Assembly: GCA_009667805.1 (NCBI GenBank) | Contig: CM019066.1 | Location: forward strand, 3,224,001 to 3,288,000 | Direction of reading: 5' to 3' | DNA from: Leptobrachium leishanense | Lineage: Eukaryota > Chordata > Amphibia > Anura > Megophryidae | DNA: 64,000 bases | Shown: piece after piece, positions 41,806 through 53,318 of the stretch | How the letters are laid out: each line of letters starts with the position of its first letter | Position numbering within the stretch: the first letter of the stretch is position 1 | Position numbers and translations under genes: made by a program | The notes under the pieces: model-generated | What the model saw: only the letters and a program-made list of their open reading frames with translations | Database searches by the model: none | Told to the model about the DNA's origin: nothing

Positions 41806-44800
41806 TCAGGGGATTGATAGCTGCTGATCCAGGACTGATTCATTTTTATAAATGTCAACCCGGTCTACAGAGTCAATAGACAGACGCACTATTTTGTCTG
41901 TGACAAAACCTCCAGCGGCACTGAACATCCTTTCAGAAAGCACGCTGGATGAAGGGCAACCTAGTAGCTGCATAGCATATTGGCTAAATTCTGGCCAGTG
42001 ATCCAATCTCAACACCTAGTAAGCCAGAGAATCATCTGCTGGAAAGGTATCCAGGTCTGCCCTTGCACCTAGGTAGTCCTTCACCATATGGTAAAGACGC
42101 TGGCAATGGGTGCCTACATTTGATGTCCCTGGGCGTCGTGGACTAAAAAAAATTAAAAAGGCATCAGTCAAGCGGCCCCGGCCTTCACCACTATTCCTCT
42201 GATCATCCGCAGCCTCAGAAGCACCTGTGTCATCACTTGGTAACCTACCAGTGCCTGGAAAGGTGTTACACAAGTGTCTCTTTAGAGCATCCTCAAGTTT
42301 TTTCATCCTGTGCTCCCTCTGTGCGGGCAGGATGAGCTCTGCAACTTTATCCTTGTATCGTGGATCATGAAGGGTTGCCAACCAGTAATGATCCCTCTCC
42401 TTGATAGTACGAATCCTGGGGTCCTTTAGCAGGCTTTGCATAATAAGGGAGCCCATGCAGCATAGGTTGGAGGTGGCATTAGCTTTCGAGTCTTCCTGGT
42501 CAATGAGGAGGATGACCTCATCGTGCACTTCCTCCTCCCTGCCACGTACCAGTCCTTGTGTTTCTGGGCACACAAAACCCTCCCTTGAGGAATCCCCACC
42601 TTCAATGCTTCCACTACTCAAATATTCCTCCTCCTCATCCTCCTCCTGTCTGATCTGAGGAGGACCCACTGGAATGCTGTCTGCGGAAAGACTGGGGCCT
42701 TCAGAGCTAGGGAAGGCCTCTTCTTCCTCCCGCTGCTCTGCCTCTAGAGCCACATCTATAATTCACTGCAGAGTGTGCTCCAGCAGGAACACTAAAGGAA
42801 TTGTGTCACTGATGCATGCACTGTCCCTGCTCACCATCCTCGTTGCCTCCTCAAATGGTGACAGTACAGTGCATGCATCCTTGACCATCAGCCAAAAAAA
42901 AACAAGTTGACCTGAACCTGTCCTTGTGCCATACTCACACAGGTACTCGTTGATGGCCCTCTGCTGCTTGTGCAGGCGCTGCAGCATTGCTAATGTCGAG
43001 TTCCACCTGGTGGGCATGTCACAGATCAGACGGTTTGTGGGAAGGTGGAATTCTCTTTGATTTTCTGCCAGGTGAACACTTGCTGGGAATGACCGTCTGA
43101 AGTGGCTGCAGACTTTTCTGGCCTGGCTGAGAAGCTCTGCCAGCCCTGGGTACCTGGTTAGGAAACGCTGTACCACCAGATTTAGGACGTGTGCTAGGCA
43201 TGGTACATGCGTCAACTTACCCTGGCGTAGGGCGGAGAGCAGGTTGCTGCCATTATCACGGACGACCATTCCCAGCTGAAGCTGGCGTGGTGTTAACCAT
43301 TTCTGCACCTGCCCCTGCAGAGCTGACAGAATTCCTGGCCCGGTGGCTCCTGTCCCCTAAACAAACCAGCTCAAGCACAGTATGGCATCTTTTTGCTTGA
43401 GCCATTGCGTAGCCCCTGCTATGCGTCAGTTTAACTGCCACTTCGCCAGAGAGAGAGAAGGAGGAGGAGGAAGAGGAGGTGGTGGTGGAGCAGACAGACC
43501 TCATACAAGCAGCATTCTGGAGGCATGGTGGATGAACAAGCTCCAGCACAGAGCCCCGTCTTGGATCCCTCCCAGCTGCAATCAGAGTTACCCAGTGTGC
43601 CGTGAAGGAAATGTAATGACCCTGTCCATGCTTGCTGGACCACGTGTCTAAAGTCACATGCACCTTGCTGCTGACTGCCTTTCCCAATGACTCGATAACA
43701 TTGTCTTCCACGTGCTGGAATAGTGCTGGAATGGCCTTCCATGAAAAGTAATAGTGTTTTGGAACATGCCACTGTGGTACAGCACATTCAGCAAATTCAC
43801 GGAAGGGAGCAGAGTCCACCAGCTGGAAAGGCAGCAGCTGCAATGCCAGTAATTTTGCTAAGCTGGCATTTAGACGCTGTGCTTGTGGATGGTTGGGACT
43901 ATATTTTTTCTTACACTGCAGCAGCTGGGGCAACGTAATCTGACTGTGTAAATCTTCAGTTGATGGGATGCTGTCACATTGTGAGGAAGGAGCGGGTACA
44001 TCCATTACTGTAGCATCATCCCTGTCAGTGGAGGTTGTAGGCAATGACATGGCAGGACATACAATGCGGGTAGAGACAGATGAGGAGGAGGAGGACCTAC
44101 GCAAAGTGTTGCACCAACGGGATGTGTGGCAGGTGGTCATATGTTGCCTCAAGCACGTGGTACCCCTGTGTCTGGTGTCTTTCCCACGCTTGATCCTCAT
44201 CTGACATAGATTACAAATAGCAACAGTGGGGTCTGCTGCACATTTCTTAAAGAACTCCCAGACAGCAGAGTTCCTGGATGTGTGCTTTGAGACAACAGCA
44301 CTCTGCACCTGAGCAGCTGACATCTGATGCCTTGGACTGGCTAGTGCTATGGTTGGTCATAGAGGACGTTGTGCCTCGTGTTTGCTGTGCCTACTCCTCC
44401 CCCTCCTCCTCACTTGATTCCTCTGTTCAATCTGGCACCCAGATGGAGTCAGTGACCTCCTCATCAATGTCATCATCGCTTCCTATCTCCTCGTCACTGG
44501 AGCCAACTTGGCAGTATGCTACAGCTGCTGGGGCAACATGAGTGCAAGTTATTTGTGTGTCATCACTAGCACCCCCTTCCTCTAGGTTGATTATACTCCC
44601 TTCCTCAACCTCGGAGATTGAATCAGAGCACTGTACTTGCTGCGCATCCTCAAGCAGCATGTCACTGTCATTGCAGTCAAACAATTCAGTTGACTCCTCC
44701 GTGTGTGATAGTGAGACTACGGCAGGAGTAGCTGTGGACATGGAGGCTGCATTAGATGTTTTGGCAGCTGAGGTGGACTGTAAAGCACTACAAGCCTGGC

Positions 44801-45029
44801 TGGCAGAGGACTTGGAGGATGAGGATGGCCTGGTTAGCCAATCCACCAAATCCTCTGTATGTTGCTGCTGCTTAAGACGGCCAGCACCAGTTAGAAAGGA
44901 CAAGCGTGCCCCTGCAGAGGATGCACCACGTCCACCACGGCCAGAGGCACAGCCTGCCGACACAGGGGCTGCTTGCCCTCTTATCTGTGTCTGGGAGCGT
45001 CTGCCTGTCCTTTTTGTTCTTTCAGACAT
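41806..45029 (-). pseudogene. hAT transposase with BED zinc finger, broken
   Basis: This enzyme would cut at the TIRs. On the minus strand: a Ser/acid-rich N-terminus from MSERTKRTGRRSQ (45029), with stops at 44427 and near 44390; a frameshift near 44320; then 44323-43256, with the BED finger (WEFFKK, CNLCQ, LRQHMTTCH) and a hAT N-terminal domain (VTLDTWSSKHGQGHYISFTA). After another frameshift near 43310 comes 43308-42763, with RDNGSNLLSAL, CLAHVLNLVVQ (the C..H insertion-domain motif) and TRWNSTLAML. A stop near 42763 follows, then 42753-42016 with DPRYKDK, a stop at 42016-42018, and 42015-41806 with the C-terminal dimerisation motif (WPEFSQYAMQLLGCPSSSVL then SERMFSAAG). Domain order is complete at roughly 1,070 codons, but at least six lesions inactivate it. 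Confidence 0.9.
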
Positions 45030-45089
45030 AGTGAGTGATATATAGATTAAAGATATACAGAACTCTGATTCAACTCTGGTATAAAGATT

Positions 45090-46110
45090 TCCTGAACTCT
45101 GGTATAACTCAGTGAGACACCCTGATAGCTGGCAGTGACAAGACACAAATTACAATTCCCAGAAACCACCTACAAGTCAGTGAGACCCCCTGATAGGACC
45201 CCTGATAGCTGGCAACAGTGACAAGACACAGATTACAATTCACAGAAATCTGCTAGAAGTCAGTGAGACCCCCTGATGGGTGGCAGTGACAAGACACAGA
45301 TCACCTCAATTTCCAGATATTTTGTAGAAATTACTGACCCCAAAATACTGCATGGCACTGGCTGTGACAAGACACAGATCACCTCAATTCCCAAATATTT
45401 TGTAGCAATTACTGACCCCCAAAATACTTGCTGGCAGTGACAAGACACAGATCACCTAAATTCCCAGATATTTTGTAGAAATTACTGACCCCCAAAATAC
45501 TGTGTGGCAGTGACAAGACACAGATCACCTCAATTCACAAAGATTTTGTAGAAATTACTGAGCCCCCAAAATTCTGGCTGGCAGTGACAAGACACAGATT
45601 ACCTCCATTCACAAATATTTTGTAGAAATTACTGAGCCCCCAAAATTCTGCGTGGCAGATTACCTCTGATTACCTCAATTCACAAATATTTTGTAGAAAT
45701 TACTTTACTGAGCCCCCAAAATTCTGCGTGGCAGTGACAAGATACAGGTTACCTCAGATTACCTCAATTCACAAATATTTTGTAGAAATTACTGAGCCCC
45801 CAAAATTCTGGCTGGCAGTGACAAGACACAGATTACCTCCATTCACAAATATTTTGTAGAAATTACTGAGCCCCCAAAATTCTGCGTGGCAGATTACCTC
45901 TGATTACCTCAATTCACAAATATTTTGTAGAAATTACTTTACTGAGCCCCCAAAATTCTGCGTGGCAGTGACAAGATACAGGTTACCTCAGATTACCTCA
46001 ATTCACAAATATTTTGTAGAAATTACTGAGCCCCCAAAATAGTTGCTGGGAGTGAGAACACAAAGATTACAACAATTCCCAGATATTTGGTAGAAATGAG
46101 ACCCCCCCCC
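45090..46110. repeat. 75-90-bp tandem array upstream of the hAT transposase
   Basis: About eleven units of 'gacaagacacaga', 'acctcaattc', 'atattttgtagaaattactg', 'cccaaaat'. A two-unit block is itself duplicated (about 45585-45790 and 45810-46020). Confidence 0.85.
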
Positions 46111-46546
46111 CAGTAGCTGGTGGCAGACTGGCAGTAAGAACACACACTAACACAAGATCAATCTCCTCTCAAATCTCCTCTCAAACACGTGCAGAAGCGC
46201 TGTATGAAGCCTTTTATAGTGTGCTGCGGGATTTAGCTCTGTGAGCCCATGATTGGGCAAAATTTGCCCAATCAGGACTCTGAGCCGTGATTGGCATAGT
46301 CTCGAACCTGTCTTGCACCTGACCTGTGGTCAGGTGCAAGGCTGTAGCCAATTACAAGCTTCAGGCCAGTGGAAAAGTGCATTGTGGGCGAACACGGGGC
46401 GAACAGGCGAAATGTTCGTAGGTTCGCGAACAGGCTATGTTCGATGCGAACTCCGAACCGAACAGCTCATCCCTAGTCAATGCAAGCCACCTGGGTAGAA
46501 CTGATTAAACAGCCTCTTGGTCCAAGCTCGTAACCCTCCGCACAGC

Positions 46547-46587
46547 CGCTCGATGCATTTCGTGAGTGTCTCACTTCCTCAGGAGCG
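46547..46587 (-). ncRNA. Hammerhead-like ribozyme motif in PLE4
   Basis: On the minus strand: stem I CGCUC (46587-46583) pairs perfectly with GAGCG (46551-46547). The core is CUGAGGA (46582-46576), then one extra A, a perfect 5-bp stem II GUGAG / CUCAC with loop ACA, GAA, and the hexamer AUGCAU with an AUC cleavage triplet. The hexamer differs from the ACGCGU of the other motifs at two paired positions, yet remains self-complementary. Confidence 0.8.
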
Positions 46588-46654
46588 TGCCTTCAACTGA
46601 ATAAGACTTTCTTATATAGTTCTCAAGATCCAAAGAAACCATTAAATTCATTAC

Positions 46655-46949
46655 CAACACCAGGTTGGAAAGGTGAAGGGTGCGTCTGGATTCCAGCGAC
46701 GGCCAGGTTAGCTCTTTTAACCCCAACGGTGGGCCATGCAGTTACATTGTAGCACAAAGCGACAGAATGAGTTATACAATGTAGTAAGTTTATGAAGGTG
46801 TGTTTGCGAGGCCGCTGCATACACTACATCTCTGTATTCAATAGCCGGCATTGTTGTACAATCTGCTTTCTTACTGCAGGGCTCAGGCAGGATTTGTCTC
46901 TGTACAGGGCACCTTGTTTGGGGTAAAGTGAGTGTTTTTCGATGTGGGG
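46655..46949 (-). mobile_element. LINE fragment (same family as 17200-23455)
   Basis: The complement encodes KSCLSPAVRKQIVQQ and later segments matching 22310-22560 of the plus-strand copy, with frameshifts. The W element is inserted at its 5' side. Confidence 0.8.
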
Positions 46950-47250
46950 GGCACCAGGGTTGAGCAGTAGGTAAAATTTAGCGATTAGCATCTGTCCAGA
47001 AATTAGTGCAAGCACCAAGTGATCTGTTACAAAACCACTAGAGCTCTGTAGTGCTGCCCATGTTAAGTATAGGACACGATAGACACAGTAAGCTTACGCT
47101 ACAAATCGCAAATTGCCATGCACTTAGTGATTTTCGCCGTTTGTAGCGAGAGGCAAATGATCTGTTGGTCAGGCGTTAAACTGAATTTACCTGGCACTAA
47201 CGCAAAAACATGCTGACACCAGGGTTAGCTCACAACCAGGTGATAGTGCC
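46950..47250. mobile_element. W-family element, copy 2, 301 bp
   Basis: Starts GGCACCAGGGTTGAGCAG and ends CCAGGTGATAGTGCC, with short GGCAC terminal inverted repeats. Intact counterpart of 18448-19952. Confidence 0.7.
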
Positions 47251-47289
47251 TTGTTATGCAATAAAACATGACTAGTACTAGTAGTAACA

Positions 47290-48025
47290 TTTTATTTATC
47301 TATTTATAAAGGATTTTACCAGGAAGGATACATTGAGATTTCTCTCGTTTTCAAGTATGTCCTGGGTTCAAGAACATTGAAGTGTTACAGTTACAGAAAT
47401 ACAAAGTAATACAATGCAAGATATAAAAAAAAAAACACAAATATACAGATTAACAGAAAATAAATATGTAGGAAATATAGTCACTAGTGTACATGTTTAC
47501 AGGTGCATTCTGTATTGAGGTATGTTAGTAAGGAGCTCTTGAGTGACTTAAGACTGCTGGAAGATTTGATGGTGTCTGGGAGGTTATTCCATAATTGTGG
47601 TGCTCTGTAGGAAAATGAGGACCAAGCCACTGTCTTTTTGTATTGTGGTATTGCAAGTAAGGTGCTGGTCCTGGATCGGAGGTTATAGGATGAGGGAGCT
47701 GCTGGGGGAAGCAGTCTATTCAGGTAGGGTGGCAGCTTCCCAGAAATGCTCTTAAACACCAGGCTGGAAAGGTGAAGGGTGCGTCTGGATTCCAGCGATG
47801 GCCAGTTTAGCTCTTTTAACATGTCACAATGGTGGGTCATGTAGTTACATTGTAGCGCAAAGCGGCAGAATGAGTTATACAATGTAGTAAGTTTATGAAG
47901 GTATGTTTGCGGGGCGGCTGCATACACTACAGCTCCGTAATCAATAGCCGGCATAAGCATTTGCTGTACAATCTGCTTTCTTACCGCGGGACTCAGGCAG
48001 GATTTGTTTCTGTACAGGGCTTTTA
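47290..48025 (-). mobile_element. LINE 3' end (same family as 17200-23455)
   Basis: 3' UTR (47290-47483) with the complement of 'ccaggacatacttgaaaacg', then coding sequence to 48025, where it is truncated. Confidence 0.88.
47484..47960 (-). pseudogene. LINE reverse transcriptase C-terminal fragment
   Basis: 158 open codons: MLMPAIDYGAVVYAAAPQT, LQCNYMTHHCDMLKELNWP, PPYLNRLLPPAAPSSYNLRS, APQLWNNLPD and ending CKHVH. It aligns residue by residue with the plus-strand copy ending at 22832. Only the post-catalytic domain is left. Confidence 0.9.
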
Positions 48026-48790
48026 TTATGGGGTTTTAAATACATTGAAAGACCTTTCTGATGGTTGAGACACTCGGGGGATAATGTTTTGATTGAAACT
48101 AGGAATCACTATAATGTCAGATGTGAAAAAAATAGGTTTTGCAATTTGTTATTGAGATATAATGGTATATAATGTTTCACAGCAATGAGAAGGATTGTAA
48201 GTGGTCTCAAGCTACTGGAGAATTCATCTGCCATTTGAAAGTGGAGAATGGATATTGCAAATTGTTTTGGGGCTTGGCTGCACATGTCATGTCTCAAAAG
48301 CCTGGTATGTGGTGCTTTTTTTAAAAATTATTTTAGATGGAACCAAAGTAAAGACTCACAGGTTGGGCCGGCCAACTATTTCAGCATTGTTACTTCCAAA
48401 GAAATCGTGCCGTTTATTCATAATATCTGAAGGTTTAGACGAATATAACCACAGACTAGAATTCTGGATACATCAATGATTCCACTGTCTGTGGGGCATT
48501 AAAATATTTTCAAAAATACATTTTTTTTTTTATTTTAGAAATTTCTCTAGAACCCAAATCTCTGGGTGCATATACAGAGTCTCATTAGATAAAGTATGGC
48601 AGAGATTAGCTAACGATTGCTATGGCTTCGATGGGAGTTGTCCTTGGTGCAAGCAAGGAGATCATCCAAAATCACAATACAGATCAAATCCCTGAATCTG
48701 TGCACTAACCACAAATAGATGTGATGGCTCTGAGATAAACCATAGCCTGACCCACCAGACTTTGGATGAGTGTGTGCAAGCGTTAGTACT
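48026..48790. other. Unassigned stretch
   Basis: Nothing recognised on either strand. Confidence 0.5.
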
Positions 48791-49369
48791 CAGAGGCCTG
48801 TTCAATACCTCAGCCGCTGCAAGTGCTAAGTTAGCAACTTGCATTGAACGCCATTCAACCGCTCAGCGCTCAGCAGTGCTAACCTAGCACTTGCAGCGAC
48901 CCGAGGAGATACTGAGTGTGACGTTTTAAAGATGGCCGCCGCATGAAGCAAGTAACAATGCCCTACAGCAAGATGGCCGCCGCCTCGAAGCAAGTAACAA
49001 TTCCGTACAGCAATGTTAATTTTGAGGTTTTTGTTCACCAAAGCACAAAATATTTATTTATTATTTCCCCCTGCACATAGACATATATTACAGTTCAATT
49101 TATATATTGTTTCTGAAGTAAACATAACGTTTATTCATTAAAAACTATCATTTGTGGTGTGTGCATACAAAATGGAATTGTGCTGACTGCTTCTCTTTAT
49201 TATTTTTTGTCCGAGTGATCCGAAAAACAATCGGAATTTTTCATTAAGAAATCGTCGGCCATTTTGGATTCAAAATTCGCATCCAAAGGGTTCAACGACA
49301 CTGCTGCAGCAAACTGAATTGCTGCGCTGCAGCAATTCAGCAGCTGCAGAGGTATTGAACAGGCCTCTG
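48791..49369. mobile_element. Z-family TIR element, copy 1
   Basis: Inverted ends CAGAGGCCTGTTCAATACC / GGTATTGAACAGGCCTCTG. The interior has 'gcaagtgctaagttagcaac' and its partial complement. No target duplication was found, so the class is open. The paired word 'gatggccgccgc' occurs twice. Confidence 0.75.
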
Positions 49370-49500
49370 GTGCGGGCCGCCACGGAGGCAGGAGGCTTTT
49401 TCCCCACCCCTCTGGAACCACACTCTCCCATGAAATGAAAATCTATTGAATTCCATTATACTGTACATGCCTATAAACAGCACAATTGTATATTAATTAA

Positions 49501-50442
49501 CCCCCCTGACGGTTATCCCGAGTGTGCCTCGGGGTTAAATTTCACTGCTGAGAGCGGTAACCCCGAGACACACTCAGACTGTATACATTACCTCTCCCTG
49601 TGCTCCCTCGCTGATCTCTGCAGTCTCCCCTGGCGATTGCAGCGTTTTACTTCCTGGATTCCTTCTCGCGAGGAGGGAACCTGAGGTGCGTTCAATACCT
49701 CAGCCGCTGCAAGTGCTAAGTTAGCAACATGCCATTGAATGCCGTTCTGCCGCTCAGCGCTCGGCACTGCTAACTTAGCACTTGCAGCGACCCGAGGAGA
49801 TGCTGCGAGTAGCTGAGTGTGACGTATTAACGATGGCCGCCGCCATGAAGCAAGTAACAATTCCGTACAGCAATGTTAATTTTGAGGTTTTTGTTCACCA
49901 AAGCACAAAATATGTATTTATTATTTACCCCTGCACATAGACATATATTACAGTTCAATTTATATTTTGTTTCAGACGTAAACATAACGTTTATTCAATA
50001 AAAACTATCATTAGTGGTGTGTGCATACAAAACGGATTGTACTGACTGCTTTTCTTTATCATATTTTGTCCGAGTGATACGAAAAACAATCTGAATCTTT
50101 CATTAAAAAATCATCGGCCATTTTGGATTCAAAATTCGCATCCAAAGCGTTCAATGACACTGCTGCAGCAAACTGAATTTCTGCGCTGCAGCAATTTAGC
50201 AGCTGCTGAGGTATTGAACGGGGCTCAGGAAGTATGAGGTGGCAATCGCCAGAGGAGACATCGAGGGAGCGCAGGGAGAGGTGATGTATCCAGCGGCATC
50301 CCCAGTGTTGCTCAGGGTTACCGCTTCCAGCATAGGAATTTAACCCCGAGCTACACTCAGGATGCTGCTAGCGTGGGGGCAAAAAAAATAAATTGAGTGC
50401 TTTGGGATAAGAAAATTTTAAATAAATAGACCGCCAGGGAGG
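49501..50442. mobile_element. piggyBac-like MITE of a second type, with nested Z element
   Basis: TTAA on both sides (49497-49500, 50443-50446). Ends CCCCCCTGACGGTTATCCC and CCGCCAGGGAGG are inverted. Long subterminal inverted repeats include 'ctccctg-gctccctcg'. Interrupted by the Z element at 49681-50229. Confidence 0.8.
49681..50229. mobile_element. Z-family TIR element, copy 2, nested
   Basis: CTGAGGTGCGTTCAATACC ... GGTATTGAACGGGGCTCAG. Same interior as 48791-49369, including the 'agacatatattacagttcaa' segment. Confidence 0.75.
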
Positions 50443-50552
50443 TTAAATAGCTTTAAATTAATTAAAAATGCCATACTACAGGCTCATCTGAATCGCCCTA
50501 ATTAAACCAATTTGTTTAATGAAATACGAACGACCCGAGGTGCCACTTTTTT

Positions 50553-50862
50553 TTTTTTTTTTTTAGAAAGTATTTTCCCAAGAAGGATACATTGACATTT
50601 CTCTTGTTTTCAGTATGTCCTGTGTGGCGAGTATGTACCGCTAGGTGTCTTGCCCAAGGGGTTAAATTCCTATGCTGGAAGCGGTAACCCTGAGCAACAC
50701 TGGGGATGCCGCTGGATACATCACCTCTCCCTGCGCTCCCTCGATGTCTCCTCTGGCGATTGCCACCTCATACTTCCACTTACTGGAAAGGTGCTCTGGC
50801 TGGGATTCGAACCTGTGTCTCCACAGTTATAGAGCAGTGATGTTACCTCTACTCCATCCAGT
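50553..50862 (-). repeat. Composite of LINE tail, piggyBac-type fragment and tRNA-like B box
   Basis: 50553-50628 is a LINE 3' UTR piece ('aagaaggatacattgacatt'). 50629-50780 is an inverted match to 50230-50345 of the neighbouring MITE. 50784-50862 on the minus strand contains GGTTCGAATCC (50813-50803), a perfect pol III B box, but it cannot form a tRNA T stem, so it is at most a tRNA-derived SINE scrap. Confidence 0.45.
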
Positions 50863-51119
50863 CCGATGACAAAATGTTATTTGTTTCCTGAGAATCCCTG
50901 AAAAAAATTGGATGAAATGATTTTTTTTCTCACCATGCACAAATCTACTGCTCAAAAATGTTTTCATAACCTTTTGTAACGAAACAATTTACCTGTGTTT
51001 GATACAGTCATTTCCCAGACTGTTTATTATATGAGAAATGAGATCTCGGGGTGTTTTTACACCGTTAGGGGAAATAAATTTTAACTTATACGACGGGAAT
51101 TAAATTATTGGGAGTCATG

Positions 51120-51760
51120 GTGAACTTATTTGTACTGCGCCATCATATTCTGCAGCGCGGTGCATGGGTTACAGCAGTGTTTACCAAACCTGTCCTCAGG
51201 ACCCTCCGCCTCGCCAGGTTTGCAGATATCTGAAGCACAGCACAGGTGATATGATTTGCTGCTCAGTGATTGCAGGATTCAGTCTGCTTTTTCCCAAGGT
51301 GATCTGCAAAATCTGTCCTGGTTGAGGGTCCCGAGGAGAGGTTTGGGAAACACTGGGTTACAGTAACTTAGGGTAATACTAGAATGAGGTGGAGAGGACC
51401 TTGCTCTCTGAGGGTCTTACATTCTTCAGGGATTTGGGTGGATGTTCTTGTTAAGTTAAGACAATCAAAGGTGTATTGGAGAATAGGTGGAAGATGTGAC
51501 TTATTGTGGAGACCATTAATTAGCTTCTCTAAATAGGGAGGTTTTGATTTAAGGATTTAAATATTTAGAAGGACAGAGAAAGTCGGGGGAAGTGAGTTCC
51601 ACATCGTGGGGGGGGGGCAGCCAGGGACAAATCCTGAAGGTATGAATGCGAGGGGTTGAACTATTATGGATCTTCAAAGTTAATAGACTGTGGGGAGTTT
51701 CTAAAGGTATAGAAGTGAAAACTGTATAGGTTTCTGCTAAATGATGTTGCATTTGCATAA
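51120..51760 (-). mobile_element. Probable L2-like LINE remnant
   Basis: The 3' tail 'tactgcgccatcatattctgc' (51134 onward) matches the tails at 32900 and 37310. The minus-strand frame 51758-51549 has a faint WN-type spacing (RICPWLPPPHDVEL...SPDF). Split by the hAT MITE at 51175-51355. Confidence 0.45.
51175..51355. mobile_element. 181-bp hAT MITE, copy 5
   Basis: CAGTGTTTACCAAACC ... GGTTTGGGAAACACTG with perfect 8-bp duplication GGTTACAG (51167-51174, 51356-51363). Confidence 0.9.
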
Positions 51761-52286
51761 AGTTGATTCTGTCGTATGGCCTATAGATATTGTTTTACAA
51801 TTTTTAGATCGCTGCCCATTTCCAGTATATTTGATTGGTTTAACTTGCCATATCGGTAAGAGCAGCAGATGATGAAAAAGCAATTCTGCTCTTACTGTCA
51901 TGTGTAGTTTTCGATACTTTGAGAAAAACAAAGGCCGTGTGTTTTCTAAAGGTTCCATCGAAATTCTTGTATATCTGTTGTCTATGTGTTTTGCCTTAAG
52001 GGTGTGAGACTGCTAATTTGAGACTTGAGAGCGAGAGACATTTTTTCTCAACATAGAAAAAATTCAAGGCAATTTCTTTGGTAACATTAACCAGATGGGT
52101 TCAATTGAGTTTGCATTTAGCAAGAAGTAAGGTGTCGCAATTCAGGGTTCATTCTAAAAGAGCACCTGTGGCAACTACGGTTTTTCAATCAGCATGCAGG
52201 GAAATGACAGCAGCAAATATTCCAAGCCAATTTAGTTACCTCCTGCATAGTTTGTTAACACTATTGCTGTGTAGCATCTTACATAT
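51761..52286. other. Unassigned stretch
   Basis: Nothing recognised. Confidence 0.5.
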
Positions 52287-52290
52287 TTAA

Positions 52291-53314
52291 CCACTTCGCT
52301 GCTGTGGACGCGCTGAGCTAATATTCCCGCTACTGTGTGGAGAACACATTCAGCACGTCCAATCGTCCCCGCAGTGAAGCGACAAAGGGGCTCCGATGCC
52401 CGGTGGCAAACAGTGAGGGCCGACATCTGGGATGTCGGCCCCCTCTGTGGGATCATGGGAGTCGCGTGACATCATCACGCCAGTGGTCCTCTCTCCCTCC
52501 CCATCGATAAAGGGCAGAGAAAAAAGGCATGCACCACTTGGAAGGGCACAGTCTGTCCTTCCCGGCAGCGCCTACCTTTAACCCCTTAGGGGCTGGATCG
52601 GAATTTGGTGCCAATTGGCACCGGATCACAGTACTCTTCCGGAGGTGGCCGACATCTTGGATGTCGGCCAAGCCTCTGGGATCCCCCCCACCCACTGGGG
52701 TCATGACGCATGGACATGATGACGTCAGTTTTAGAGTTAACCCCTAGCTGTCACCTATGGTGAAGATAGGAGGGTTCAATGACCCCCATATCTCCCGATC
52801 CGTGGCAGCTAGAGGTTAATGTTTGGTATCATTGGAAAGACCAGAGCATGTCATAAGAAAAAAATATATATTTTTTTAAAAACTTTTTTCTATTAATGTA
52901 GCATTATTGTTTACATTTCAATTATAATGTGAACAATGATGTTGCACTAACAATTTTTTTTGGGGGGTTTAGCTAAAATCATGTAATTTCTCAGGAAAAA
53001 TAAAAGTAACAGGTTCTAAATAACCGCAAAGGCTCGGATGATAAAATGTGAAAAAAAAAAATTGTTTACACGCTGTAGATGATTGGAAATTCACATTTTG
53101 TTTTACGTTTTTTGATATAGTATTCAGGGAGGACATGACGTATACATATAATAATGATATATTATGAATCTGTCGAGTCTACCGAAAAAAATTATATATA
53201 GTTAGTCTAGGTCGTATAATAAAACATGACTTCAAATCACGTTTAAACATGATGACCAAAAACGGTAAAAATGAGCTCAGCACACAGGGGTGAAATGGCT
53301 CAGCAGCAAAAGGG
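52291..53314. mobile_element. piggyBac-like MITE Y3
   Basis: TTAA on both sides (52287-52290, 53315-53318), ends CCACTTCGCTGCTG / CAGCAGCAAAAGGG. 1,024 bp, same order as Y1 but clearly more diverged from Y1 and Y2 than they are from each other. Confidence 0.85.
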
Positions 53315-53318
53315 TTAA

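Larger units (their letters stand above)
39559..46476 (-). mobile_element. Full-length hAT transposon, 6.9 kb, with degenerate transposase
   Basis: Perfect ends TAGGGATGAG / CTCATCCCTA and a perfect 8-bp duplication GTCAATGC (39551-39558, 46477-46484). Contents: subterminal TTCGAACTCGAAC-type words like those of the two short MITEs at 170 and 2128; a piggyBac-like insertion (39790-40993); a 115-120-bp tandem block (41288-41760); the transposase on the minus strand (45029-41806); and a tandem block upstream of it (45090-46110). About 5.7 kb without the insertion. Confidence 0.92.
38610..46650 (-). mobile_element. Penelope-like element relic (PLE4) holding two hAT insertions
   Basis: The host pieces are about 38610-38762, 39404-39558 and 46477-46650. 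Their joints are proved by the perfect target duplications of the two hATs. The right piece carries a hammerhead-like motif on the minus strand (46547-46587). No coding part was found. The outer limits are approximate. Confidence 0.6.

Noticed and set aside
42401..45045. Plus-strand frames opposite the hAT transposase (e.g. 44542-45045, 167 codons)
   Set aside because: Antisense shadows of the acid- and Ser-rich transposase; the domain order is on the minus strand.
50784..50862. tRNA gene on the minus strand, suggested by GGTTCGAATCC
   Set aside because: The bases around the B box do not form a T stem and no acceptor stem is present; at most a tRNA-derived SINE scrap.
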